Below, one piece after another: positions 1 to 6,135 of a DNA stretch of 6,228 nucleotides (the first letter of the stretch is position 1; each line of letters begins with the position of its first letter). The stretch covers positions 1 through 6,228 of the forward strand of contig JALAHE010000337.1 of the NCBI GenBank assembly GCA_022712075.1, in the 5' to 3' direction. Source of the stretch: Galactobacter sp. Lineage in GTDB: Bacteria; Actinomycetota; Actinomycetes; Actinomycetales; Micrococcaceae. Made by a program: the position numbers and the translations under genes. The notes below the pieces were generated by a model. It was not told where the DNA came from and ran no database searches. It saw only the letters and a program-made list of their open reading frames with translations.

Positions 1-7
1 ACCACCC

Positions 8-406
8 ATGCGCCCCGAGGCCAACATCTTCCTGGGCGGGATCATCTTCATCCCGCTCGGCATCACCTACGGCTTCCTCACCCAGTTCAAGGAGTGGGTG
101 GGCTTCCCGGCCTTCCTGCTGCTCGGCGCCATGTCGCTCATGGTCGGCATCTTCCTGCGCAAGACGGGCAAGAGCATGGGGCCGCGCCCGGAGGACCGCA
201 GCGGCGGCGAGATCGCCGAGCGCTCGGGCGTCTACGGCACGTTTGCCCCGGCTTCGTGGTGGCCGCTCGTGCTCGGCATCGGCACCGCCGTGGCCTTCCT
301 GGGCCTGGCCGTGGGGCTCTGGGTGCTGTTCATCGGCGCGGGCATCGCGCTCGTGGGCGTGCTGGGTTGGGTGTTCGAGTTCAGCTCGGGCGACTGGGCG
401 CACTAA
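8..406 (+). CDS. ctaF: Cytochrome c oxidase subunit IV (actinobacterial CtaF type)
   Basis: This 132-residue integral membrane protein is the small fourth subunit of the actinobacterial aa3-type cytochrome c oxidase, which passes electrons from the bc1 complex to oxygen in the plasma membrane. Four hydrophobic segments are visible at about residues 8-26, 31-50, 84-104 and 106-124, in two hairpins separated by a polar loop (about 51-80). That loop carries RPEDR and an acidic EIAE stretch, followed by SWWPLVLG just before the third helix and GWVFEF near the C-terminus. These features, the length and the order match the CtaF family as I remember it from mycobacteria and Micrococcales. The ATG at position 8 aligns with the usual family start (M-x-x-EA), but only seven bases precede it, so no ribosome binding site can be judged and the frame is open to the window edge. 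In this phylum the gene normally follows ctaC and ctaD, which would lie to the left. The next gene is convergent, so ctaF probably ends its operon here. Confidence 0.9.
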   Translation: MRPEANIFLGGIIFIPLGITYGFLTQFKEWVGFPAFLLLGAMSLMVGIFLRKTGKSMGPRPEDRSGGEIAERSGVYGTFAPASWWPLVLGIGTAVAFLGLAVGLWVLFIGAGIALVGVLGWVFEFSSGDWAH

Positions 407-432
407 GCACCGAACCGGCGGGAAACGACGCC

Positions 433-464
433 CGGGGCCGTGCGGTCGCTGCGCTCAGGCCCCG
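433..464. terminator. Possible hairpin between convergent ctaF and the ABM gene
   Basis: A perfect 7-bp GC stem (CGGGGCC at 433-439 with GGCCCCG at 458-464) with an 18-base loop starts 27 bases after the ctaF stop and covers the stop codon of the convergent gene. There is no T-run on either side. Position between converging genes suits a bidirectional terminator, but stems of this size arise often by chance at this GC content. Confidence 0.22.
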
Positions 465-751
465 CGTTCGGCTTCGGCTTCGGCCACTGTGTACTCGCGG
501 CGGATGCCCGCCGTGGCGGCACCCCACACGCTGGCCGCAACGCGCGCCTGATGCGCGTCGAAGGCCTCGCGGCTCGCGAAGGACTCGCTGACCTCCCAGA
601 TCAGCGGGTCCTTCGTCGCGTTCACCTCGAAGCGCAGGCAGCCGGGCTCGGCGCGGCTGAGCCGCGCGTGCTCGGGGAGGTGATTCCGGACGGTCGACGC
701 CTGTTCCTCGGTCTCGCAGACCAGCCGTCCGTCCAGGTTCACGATGCCCAT
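455..751 (-). CDS. Antibiotic biosynthesis monooxygenase (ABM) domain protein
   Basis: A 98-residue soluble protein consisting of a single ABM domain, the small ferredoxin-like dimeric fold found in cofactor-independent quinol monooxygenases and in many uncharacterised proteins. Visible family features are the H28-x-x-LSRAEPGC segment (residues 28-38), the following beta strand LRFEV, a W-x-V-x-E-x-F strand at 52-58, and the helix with E62-x-F-x-x-H67 that packs on the active site. The substrate cannot be read from sequence; a quinol or other small aromatic is typical of characterised members. I chose the ATG at 751 over the ATG at 760 because AAGG at 764-761 lies 9 bases upstream of the former and directly abuts the latter; the longer form would add only MQC. 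The gene is convergent with ctaF and divergent from the serine hydrolase, so it looks monocistronic. It is not clearly linked in function to either neighbour. Confidence 0.8.
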   Translation of the reverse strand: MGIVNLDGRLVCETEEQASTVRNHLPEHARLSRAEPGCLRFEVNATKDPLIWEVSESFASREAFDAHQARVAASVWGAATAGIRREYTVAEAEAERGA

Positions 752-760
752 GCACTGCAT

Positions 761-764
761 CCTT
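761..764 (-). promoter_or_regulatory. Ribosome binding site deciding the ABM gene start
   Basis: The - strand reads AAGG here, 9 bases before the ATG at 751 and 0 bases before the ATG at 760. The spacing favours the internal ATG as the real start. The motif is short, so support is moderate. Confidence 0.4.
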
Positions 765-780
765 GCACGAGGCTCATGCT

Positions 781-803
781 GCGGGCTCTTCGGCCCTGCC
801 CGC
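781..803. repeat. Small inverted repeat in the ABM gene leader
   Basis: GCGGGC at 781-786 pairs with GCCCGC at 798-803 around an 11-base loop, upstream of the ABM gene and within its probable 5' untranslated region. It could be a leader hairpin or an operator, or may be chance in GC-rich DNA. Confidence 0.2.
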
Positions 804-824
804 CCGTGCGGCCCCTGCCAGGGG

Positions 825-870
825 GGTGACGCGCGCGGCCTTTACCCATCCGACTCGCGCGCCCGTCACC
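825..870. repeat. Interrupted inverted repeat in divergent intergenic region
   Basis: The left arm at 825-837 (GGTGACG then CGCGCG) pairs with the right arm at 856-870 (CGCGCG, two unpaired C, then CGTCACC), giving 7 + 6 base pairs with a 2-base bulge and an 18-base loop (838-855). It lies centrally between the divergent ABM and serine hydrolase genes. The less GC-biased part of each arm (GGTGAC / GTCACC) makes pure compositional chance less likely. It could be a paired regulator site serving both genes, or an RNA hairpin in the hydrolase leader if transcription starts upstream of it. No T-run follows, and a terminator would be out of place between divergent genes. Confidence 0.45.
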
Positions 871-899
871 TAGCCCTCTCGCCTGGTCCCTCCCGTGGC

Positions 900-929
900 T
901 TGTGCATCCAGCGGGAACCCGACAACACT
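900..929 (+). promoter_or_regulatory. Possible promoter for a leaderless serine hydrolase mRNA
   Basis: TTGTGC at 900-905 resembles a -35 element, and AACACT at 924-929 is a weak -10 with an 18-base spacer. The -10 ends six bases before the ATG at 936, which would make that A the transcription start and the mRNA leaderless, a common arrangement in Actinobacteria. The -10 match is poor, so this is tentative. Confidence 0.22.
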
Positions 930-935
930 GCAGGC

Positions 936-1802
936 ATGCTTGCCATCCCGCTCTACAGCATCACCAAGCCGTTCCTCGCGGCGGCCGCGCTGCTGAGCTT
1001 CGCCCCGGAGGCGCGCCTCGCTTCCGTCGTGCCTGATCTTCCCTCCGCCCTTCAACCGCTCGTCCTGCGAGACGTCCTGGCGCACCGCTCCGGCCTGGAC
1101 GACTACGCCGCGTGGCCCGACCATCACGCGGCCGTCGAGGCGCGGCGGGAGGCCTGGCCGGCCGAGCGGGTGCTCCAGCGGCTCTCGGTCACCCCTCCCC
1201 TTGATCCGTCGGTACCCGAGGCGTTTTCCTACTCGAACGCCGGGTACCTGTTGGTGAGGCTGGCGCTCGAGGCCCACCACGGCGTCGGGCTCTCGGAGAT
1301 CTTGACGCGCCTGTTGCTCGACCCGCTGGCACTCGATCTGGGCTTCTTCCTTGAGCAGCGCGACTGGGCGGCCGTGTCCGAGCCGCGCGTCGACGATCAC
1401 CTGCGCGCCTACGATCCGCGCTGGGTCTATCACGGTAGCCTGCTCGGCGACCCGGCGGAGGCGGCGCGCGGGATGGCCCTGATCCTGGGCGCGGCGCTCG
1501 GCGCCGAGCTGCCGCGGCTCATGCTGGAGGCTCGGCCCGTGAACGCACCGGGGCACCCGCTGCAGCCGGCCGGCTACGGGCTGGGCCTCATGGTCGGAGG
1601 GGCGCCCACGGTGGCCGGTCACGGTGGCGGCGGGCCGGGTTTCGAGCTGTTCGCGGCCTCGACGCCGAGCGGCGAGCGGTGGGCCGGTCGGGCCCGTTTT
1701 GTTCCGGAACCTGGCCAAGAGGCCGGGGCGCACGACGGCGTGGGGCCGGGTCGCGAGGTCGACGTCACCGCCGAGGTTCTGGGGCTTCTGAGCGGCCGAT
1801 AG
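936..1802 (+). CDS. Serine hydrolase, beta-lactamase/EstB (class C-like) family
   Basis: The protein has 288 residues if started at the ATG at 936. It belongs to the serine beta-lactamase/penicillin-binding-protein-like hydrolases, which include esterases, D-aminopeptidases and peptidases. Visible motifs are the nucleophile S8-I-T-K11 followed by PFLAAAALL, the L-x-H-R-S-G-L-D-D-Y segment (residues 48-57), the second catalytic motif Y99-S-N101, and the third motif H229-G-G in a glycine-rich turn followed by PGFELFA. These support an active enzyme, but the substrate is unknown. The start is doubtful. The same frame is open back to an ATG at 744, which would put the serine at residue 72, but that overlaps the divergent ABM gene. 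The added 64 residues are Cys/Gly/Pro-rich and their codons use A or T in third position far more often than the rest of the gene. The only other in-frame start is TTG at 900. None has a convincing ribosome binding site. Starting at 936 leaves almost nothing ahead of the nucleophile, where relatives have strands of the beta-sheet, so the N-terminus may be lost or frameshifted. The stop lies 10 bases from the convergent membrane-protein gene. Confidence 0.75.
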   Translation: MLAIPLYSITKPFLAAAALLSFAPEARLASVVPDLPSALQPLVLRDVLAHRSGLDDYAAWPDHHAAVEARREAWPAERVLQRLSVTPPLDPSVPEAFSYSNAGYLLVRLALEAHHGVGLSEILTRLLLDPLALDLGFFLEQRDWAAVSEPRVDDHLRAYDPRWVYHGSLLGDPAEAARGMALILGAALGAELPRLMLEARPVNAPGHPLQPAGYGLGLMVGGAPTVAGHGGGGPGFELFAASTPSGERWAGRARFVPEPGQEAGAHDGVGPGREVDVTAEVLGLLSGR

Positions 1803-1812
1803 TTCTCGCGGG

Positions 1813-2442
1813 CTAGGCGCGCCCGGTCCACCCGCCGTCGTCCGATTCCTCGAGGCGCTGGTCCTCACGGACCTCGGTCTCGCCGTCGCGGCCCAATCGG
1901 AGCCGCTCCACCCGCGTGTTGCTCTCGCGAAGGCCGAGGAGCCACAGGATCGGCACGGTGACCATGATGGCGGCCACGGCACCCACGATGCAGGCGACGC
2001 CACCGCCGATGAGGCCGCCCTGGGCGGCGGAGACGAGGGAGTCACGGTCGCCCCTGCCCTCCCCGAAGATAGGAACGGTGCCGAGGTAGAAGGCGATGTG
2101 GGCGGCGACGCAGCCCACGAGCACGCCAGCAAGGGGCATGAACGGGGGAACACGCACGGTCAGCCCGGCCACGGTGCACCAGAGGCACGCGACCCCTGCC
2201 GCGACGACCGCCAACCCCAGGTTGGCGGGGTCGGGCCCGTACAGCGGCGTGATGTCGCGGCGCACCAAGAGCGCGACGCCTACCTGCACCACGACCGCCA
2301 GAACGGTGGCCCAGCCGGCGACGAAGCGTCCGCCGCGGCCCGATTGCTCTTCGCGGTACTCGCCGTCGGCATGCCGCAGGAGCACGGCCCACGGGCCCCA
2401 GCCGGCGCCGGCCTCCCAGTCCTTCGGGACGGGCGAACTCAT
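1813..2442 (-). CDS. Four-helix integral membrane protein of unknown function
   Basis: A 209-residue protein that I do not recognise. The N-terminal 40 residues are hydrophilic and contain W9, W15 and W18 and an acidic/basic stretch (HADGEYREEQSGRGGR). Four likely transmembrane helices follow at about residues 41-60, 74-96, 102-122 and 143-170. The last is long and glycine/alanine-rich (GGLIGGGVACIVGAVAA). The C-terminal 39 residues are highly charged, with RVERLRLGRDGETEVRE followed by an acidic EESDDGG patch, and probably lie in the cytoplasm. There are no catalytic or transporter signature motifs. The ATG at 2442 overlaps the stop of the glutaminase gene in an ATGA junction with no good ribosome binding site of its own, so translation is probably coupled to glutaminase. 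A role linked to glutamine/glutamate handling is possible from context only. The gene ends 10 bases from the convergent serine hydrolase. Confidence 0.8.
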   Translation of the reverse strand: MSSPVPKDWEAGAGWGPWAVLLRHADGEYREEQSGRGGRFVAGWATVLAVVVQVGVALLVRRDITPLYGPDPANLGLAVVAAGVACLWCTVAGLTVRVPPFMPLAGVLVGCVAAHIAFYLGTVPIFGEGRGDRDSLVSAAQGGLIGGGVACIVGAVAAIMVTVPILWLLGLRESNTRVERLRLGRDGETEVREDQRLEESDDGGWTGRA

Positions 2443-3716
2443 GCGAGCCCAGTCAGGCCAAGTTCGTCGAGGGAGTCCGCCTCGGTGGGGTACGAACCGT
2501 CGCCCAGGTCGCGGTCGGGGATGGCGCTCTTGGGGTCAACGAAGAAGACGGGGTGGCCCTCCAGCCGCAGGCGGCGCAGGCCCTCCATGAGTATGCGGCG
2601 GCTGACGTCGTCGGCCGAGGAGACGCGGGTGAGGTCGAGCGCCACGCCATGCGTGTCCTCGGGGATGTCCTGGAGCCGGCGCAGGACGCGCTCGGTGCTG
2701 GAGAAGCGCAGCGGTCCCTGCAGCTCGATGGCGTGCACCGGGCCATGGTCGGAGTCGCGGACGCCGGCGCGGCGGACCACATCGCGGGAGAGCGGCGGGG
2801 CCTTGAGCAGGTGCATGCCCATGTCCTTGGAGAAGCGCTCGAAGGCCTGGACGCCGCGGACGGAGTTCCCGACGTCGTCCAAGCGGGGCGAGAAGACGGC
2901 GGCGCCGACCTGGCCGGGCAGGGCGCCGATGATCCCGCCGCCGACGCCCGACTTGGCGGGGATGCCCACCTGGGTCATCCAGTCGCCCGTGGCGTCGTAC
3001 ATGCCGCAGGTCGTCATGACGGAGAGGACCTGCTGGGCCACCGTCTCGTCGACGACGCGTTCCTTGGTCACGGGGTTGATGCCCGCGTTGGCGAGGGTCA
3101 TGGCCATGACGGCGAGGTCGCGGACGTCAACGAGCAGGGAGCACTGGTGCGTGTAGCCCTCGACGATGCCGCGTGGGTCCTGCTCGAAGCCGCCCACGGA
3201 ACGCACGAGGTAGGCGAGCGAGAGGTTGCGGAAGGCGGTCTCGAGCTCGGAGGAGCAGACGTTGAGATCGAGCTCGAGCTCGCGGCCGGCAAACGCGGAG
3301 AGGCCGGCCCGGATGTGCTCGACGCGCTCGGCGACGGTCGCCTCGGGACGAACGAGCGCGTGGGTCGCGATGGCGCCGATGTTGACCATCGGGTTGTCGG
3401 GCCGCTGCGTGTGGGGGTCGAGCGAGGCGGAGTTGAAGGTCTCGCCGCTGGGCTCGACGCCGATGTGCTTGAGGACTTCGTCGAGGCCGCGTTCCTGGAC
3501 GGCGAGCGCGTAAACGAACGGCTTGGAGATCGACTGGATGGTGAAGCGGGCGTCGGCGTCCCCGGCGGTGTAGAGCCGGCCGTCGGACATGCACAGGGCT
3601 GCGGCGAGCCGATCGGGATTCACGCGGGCCAGCTCGGGGATGTAGGAGGCGACCTCGCCGCCGTCCTGGGTGCTGTGGAGCACCTCGAGCAGGTATTCCG
3701 GGATGGGAGTCTTCAC
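2439..3716 (-). CDS. glsA: Glutaminase with C-terminal STAS domain
   Basis: A 425-residue cytosolic enzyme hydrolysing L-glutamine to L-glutamate and ammonia. The glutaminase domain occupies about residues 18-305 and carries the family signatures in order: YIPELARVNP (25-34), catalytic S62-I-S-K65 in FTIQSISKPF, NPMVNIGAI (108-116), E157 and RN (163-164), Y188-x-x-QCS, LANAGINPVT (208-217), GMYDATGDW (238-246) and GIPAKSGVGGG (251-261), then GNSVRG (283-288). All main catalytic residues I can identify are present. Residues about 325-420 form a STAS-like domain (ELQGPLRF, then VALDLTRV, then an L-x-x-L-R-L-x-G helix and VFFVDP). At the position of the usual D-S/T-S phospho-site it reads D369-D370-V371, so regulation by Ser/Thr phosphorylation there is unlikely. 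I chose GTG at 3716 because it places the family N-terminus correctly; an in-frame ATG farther upstream, near 3803, would add a 29-residue non-family extension. There is no ribosome binding site, but TACACT lies 7 bases upstream, suggesting a leaderless mRNA. The downstream membrane gene overlaps by 4 bases. Confidence 0.93.
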   Translation of the reverse strand: MKTPIPEYLLEVLHSTQDGGEVASYIPELARVNPDRLAAALCMSDGRLYTAGDADARFTIQSISKPFVYALAVQERGLDEVLKHIGVEPSGETFNSASLDPHTQRPDNPMVNIGAIATHALVRPEATVAERVEHIRAGLSAFAGRELELDLNVCSSELETAFRNLSLAYLVRSVGGFEQDPRGIVEGYTHQCSLLVDVRDLAVMAMTLANAGINPVTKERVVDETVAQQVLSVMTTCGMYDATGDWMTQVGIPAKSGVGGGIIGALPGQVGAAVFSPRLDDVGNSVRGVQAFERFSKDMGMHLLKAPPLSRDVVRRAGVRDSDHGPVHAIELQGPLRFSSTERVLRRLQDIPEDTHGVALDLTRVSSADDVSRRILMEGLRRLRLEGHPVFFVDPKSAIPDRDLGDGSYPTEADSLDELGLTGLA

Positions 3717-3723
3717 GCGAGCC

Positions 3724-3729
3724 AGTGTA
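3724..3729 (-). promoter_or_regulatory. -10 element of the glutaminase promoter, probably leaderless
   Basis: The - strand reads TACACT at 3729-3724, a good TAnnnT match standing out in GC-rich sequence. Seven bases separate it from the GTG at 3716, so transcription would begin at or next to the start codon. This fits the absence of a ribosome binding site. No clear -35 is seen at 17-18 bases. Confidence 0.45.
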
Positions 3730-3741
3730 GGAAACGGGCCC

Positions 3742-3751
3742 CGCGATCGCG
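3742..3751. promoter_or_regulatory. Perfect 10-bp palindrome in the glutaminase promoter
   Basis: CGCGATCGCG is a perfect palindrome covering about -26 to -35 relative to a start at 3716, just upstream of the -10 element. A dimeric repressor bound here would block polymerase. It is also a short CG-rich word that can arise by chance, so the operator role is speculative. Confidence 0.25.
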
Positions 3752-3795
3752 TGCACCACCCCCGCGGCACCCAACACGGCGAGTCCGAGCCCCGC

Positions 3796-3814
3796 CCCGC
3801 CATCACCCGGCGGG
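3796..3814 (-). terminator. Possible hairpin after the HNH gene
   Basis: CCCGCC (3796-3801) pairs perfectly with GGCGGG (3809-3814) around a 7-base loop, beginning about 20 bases after the HNH stop codon. No T-run follows on the - strand. Many actinobacterial terminators lack one, so it could end the HNH transcript before the glutaminase promoter. Confidence 0.25.
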
Positions 3815-3834
3815 CCACAGGTGGGACGGCCGCG

Positions 3835-6129
3835 CTATCCGCAGAGCGGCTCTCGGGCGGCTCCCCCGGCCGCGGCCACCACCCGGTACGGGGTGATGAC
3901 GCCCTGGCCCGATGGCGCATCTCCGCCGCCAAGGTGCTCGACGCGCAGCCGTCCGCGGTCGATCTCGTGATGGTGGAACGAACAGAGCAGGATGGCGTTG
4001 CCCACGTCGGTGTACCCGCCGCCGCTCCAGGGAACCACATGGTGGGCCTCGCACCACGTGGCCGGAATGTCGCACCCCGGCGCTCTGCAATGCCGGTCTC
4101 TGGCGACCAGCACCCTGCGCTGATCCTTGCTGAAAAGCCGCTGTTCCCGCCCGAGCCGCAGGGGTGCGCCCCGATTGTCGGTGAGGAGCAGCTGTATCGC
4201 TGCGTCGCACAAGAGGTGCGCAATGCTCCGGATCGGAACGGGCGTCCCGTCCCGCCCGATCCGCGCGAAGCGGAGGTCAGCGAGCCGCTCGCCGTCCGGC
4301 AGGCCGTTGGAATCGAGGGGAATCTCGGCCAGCGACCGCGGCCAGCACGGACCGTTGCCGGCCAGCATGCGCCCCACGCCGGCGACCGGGGAACCGGCGG
4401 AAGACCCACGGCCGGCGGGGCTACCGACGTCTGGACCACCCGGTGCCGGGCCGCCCACCGCCTGGCCCTCGAAGGTCGGGACGGGTGAATCGTCGTGATG
4501 CTCCGCGCACGAGCGCAGGTGAGCGTCGAGGGCCTCAAGCGAGGCAGTGATGAGCAGGGTGGGCGCCGCTCCGCCGATCCTGGGAGCCGCGGCCGAAGCC
4601 GCCTGGTCCCGCACCATCTGGGCCAAGACGTCGAAGGTCTTCTGGCGGTGCGTGCGAGCATCGGCGGAGGGGACCGAGCCCCCACCGGAACGGCCGGAAG
4701 CAGCGGCGGCTCCCGCGCCGACGATGCTTCCCGAAGCGGCACTTCCCCGCGCGGCGCCGTGGGCCCGTTGGTCCGCGCCCGGCGTGTTGGCGTCATCCGC
4801 CGGCTCGCCGAAGAGCGTGGTCTGCGCTGGGTCTGCCGTGCGGGGCGAGAGGTGGGCGTCCAGCAGAGTGCGCATGGCCGCGCCCTCGAGTTCGGGCGCG
4901 AAACCGCTGATCGCGTAGCCACCCTCGGCCAGATGCTTCAGGTCAAAGAAGCGCCGACGGTGCTGTTCCTCGTGTGCGCGTTCAAGCGCCTGCGGGTCAA
5001 GGACCGCGGCCCAGTCTTTGGCCTCGCGCAGCACGTTTTTGGGCGAGAGGCGTCCGCCGGCAGCTGCCAAGCCGCCGCCCACGAAGCCACCGCGCCGATC
5101 AGCGATGCCCGGCCGCTGGCCGGGCCGGAACCATCCGAAACCGGCAGGCCCGCCAGCGTCTGGCGCCTGTCGGGGCTCATGGACGGCAGACCCCACCGCG
5201 GGTACCGCCTCTGCACCCGGCCCGAAGCCTGCTCCAGAGCCGGGCCCGGCTCCGGCGCCGAACCATCCTGGGCCGCCGGACGCGCCAGAGTCGCCTTCCG
5301 AGGAACCCTGCGGGAGGAAGCGCGGCGTTGCGATCGGCACGTATCCGACGCCGACACCCTCCCCCTGCCGTTCAGCGGCCCCTTCCGTCGGCGACGCACC
5401 GTCGGTGTCGTCGGCTCCGGCTTCCCACGGGCCCCCTGCGCCCGGGCCCGGCTGCACTACCCCGGACCCCGGCTCCTTGGGCGCACCGCGCGCGCCGGCT
5501 CCCCAGAGTCCCGCGGCGCCGGGGGCGTCCCCGGCACCGCCGATTCCCTGTTGGTGGGCGTCTTGGCGGGCTGCTCGTTGGGCGGCGAGCGCGGCATCCC
5601 GCTCGCGCTCGCGCCGCCATTGCTCGAACAGATTGACCCGCCCCGCCGTCGCGTTGGCGACCAGTGTCGCTTCCGCAGCCCCGATGCCGCCTGGAATCGA
5701 CTCGGTCTTGAGCCCAGCCAGATGCTCGTGGATCACCTTGGCCGTCTCGATGCTCAGCTCGCCACCCACCAACGCCTGCCGCAGTGCCGGCCATCGCCGT
5801 GCTTCGCGTGCGGCACCGGCCAGCTCAAGCCACGTCTGGGCCTGATAGAAGCCAACACCGAACACCTCGGTTAACAGGCCCTTGGGCGAGGACTGCCCCA
5901 GGCGACTCGCGAGCGCCTCCGAGCGCGTGTACGGCGTGGAGCGCCGCTCCACTGCCCCGGCGGAGGCCACCTTCAGCCCGTCCACCGCGCGGGCGACGTC
6001 GGCGGCAGCCTGCAAGGCCCGCACCACCACTTCCTCGGGAGCCCCGTCCCAAGCGGCTTCCGCCCCGCCGAGGACCCCTCGAACGAGGGCGGCGGCGTGC
6101 TCCAATGCGTCCACGTCCAACACGAGCAC
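3835..6129 (-). CDS. DUF222 (13E12 repeat family) HNH endonuclease-like protein
   Basis: A 764-residue protein of the actinobacterial 13E12/DUF222-HNH family, which often occurs in several copies per genome and whose role is not established. A helical DUF222 part spans about residues 20-190 (TRSEALASRLG, LELAGAAREARRW, LVGGELSIETAKVIHEHL) and resumes at about 360-440 and 490-545. The HNH domain at the C-terminus (about 660-730) has C681 and C686 in CRAPGC, W692-C693, H696-H697 in EAHHVVPW, N711 and C716, then HHH at 719-721. Nuclease and zinc-site residues are therefore intact. Three Gly/Ala/Pro-rich low-complexity stretches (about 193-358, 444-492, 549-591) make it longer than common relatives. 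The start has GTG codons at 6135, 6132 and 6129; GGAGG at 6140-6136 gives a 6-base spacing only to 6129, so I chose that one. It appears to be monocistronic, 118 bases ahead of glutaminase. DNA cleavage is inferred from motifs only. Confidence 0.88.
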   Translation of the reverse strand: MLVLDVDALEHAAALVRGVLGGAEAAWDGAPEEVVVRALQAAADVARAVDGLKVASAGAVERRSTPYTRSEALASRLGQSSPKGLLTEVFGVGFYQAQTWLELAGAAREARRWPALRQALVGGELSIETAKVIHEHLAGLKTESIPGGIGAAEATLVANATAGRVNLFEQWRRERERDAALAAQRAARQDAHQQGIGGAGDAPGAAGLWGAGARGAPKEPGSGVVQPGPGAGGPWEAGADDTDGASPTEGAAERQGEGVGVGYVPIATPRFLPQGSSEGDSGASGGPGWFGAGAGPGSGAGFGPGAEAVPAVGSAVHEPRQAPDAGGPAGFGWFRPGQRPGIADRRGGFVGGGLAAAGGRLSPKNVLREAKDWAAVLDPQALERAHEEQHRRRFFDLKHLAEGGYAISGFAPELEGAAMRTLLDAHLSPRTADPAQTTLFGEPADDANTPGADQRAHGAARGSAASGSIVGAGAAAASGRSGGGSVPSADARTHRQKTFDVLAQMVRDQAASAAAPRIGGAAPTLLITASLEALDAHLRSCAEHHDDSPVPTFEGQAVGGPAPGGPDVGSPAGRGSSAGSPVAGVGRMLAGNGPCWPRSLAEIPLDSNGLPDGERLADLRFARIGRDGTPVPIRSIAHLLCDAAIQLLLTDNRGAPLRLGREQRLFSKDQRRVLVARDRHCRAPGCDIPATWCEAHHVVPWSGGGYTDVGNAILLCSFHHHEIDRGRLRVEHLGGGDAPSGQGVITPYRVVAAAGGAAREPLCG
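5056..5553 (-). other. Low-complexity Gly/Ala/Pro-rich linker in the HNH protein
   Basis: About 165 residues of mostly G, A, P, S, E and D without predicted structure, with loosely repeated elements such as GPGWFGAG and GFGWFRPG and GPGSGAGFGPG. It separates the N-terminal DUF222 helices from the later part of the same domain. The frame stays open with no stop, so it is translated insertion rather than a decayed region. It looks like an expanded disordered linker. Confidence 0.6.
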
Positions 6130-6135
6130 CACCAC

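Noticed and set aside
94..591. + strand frames overlapping ctaF in the other two phases
   Set aside because: Arg/Ala-rich out-of-phase translations; ctaF has the expected membrane topology and family motifs.
870..2153. Long - strand open frame of 427 codons across the serine hydrolase
   Set aside because: It has no family features, runs through the convergent gene junction, and overlaps the hydrolase whose catalytic motifs are clear on the + strand.
2553..3896. + strand open frame of 447 codons opposite glutaminase, Gly/Asp/Val-rich
   Set aside because: Composition mirrors the antisense of a GC-rich gene, no domain is recognisable, and the opposite strand holds a complete glutaminase.
3717..4922. 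Upstream in-frame extension of the glutaminase frame (to 4922)
   Set aside because: The extension translates the HNH gene in the wrong frame, giving Arg/Ser/Pro-rich sequence. Glutaminase similarity begins just after the GTG at 3716.
4495..5874. Long + strand open frame of 459 codons opposite the HNH gene
   Set aside because: It is a shadow of strong third-position GC bias. Its translation is Arg/Pro/Ala-rich without motifs, while the opposite strand carries a recognisable DUF222-HNH protein with a good ribosome binding site.
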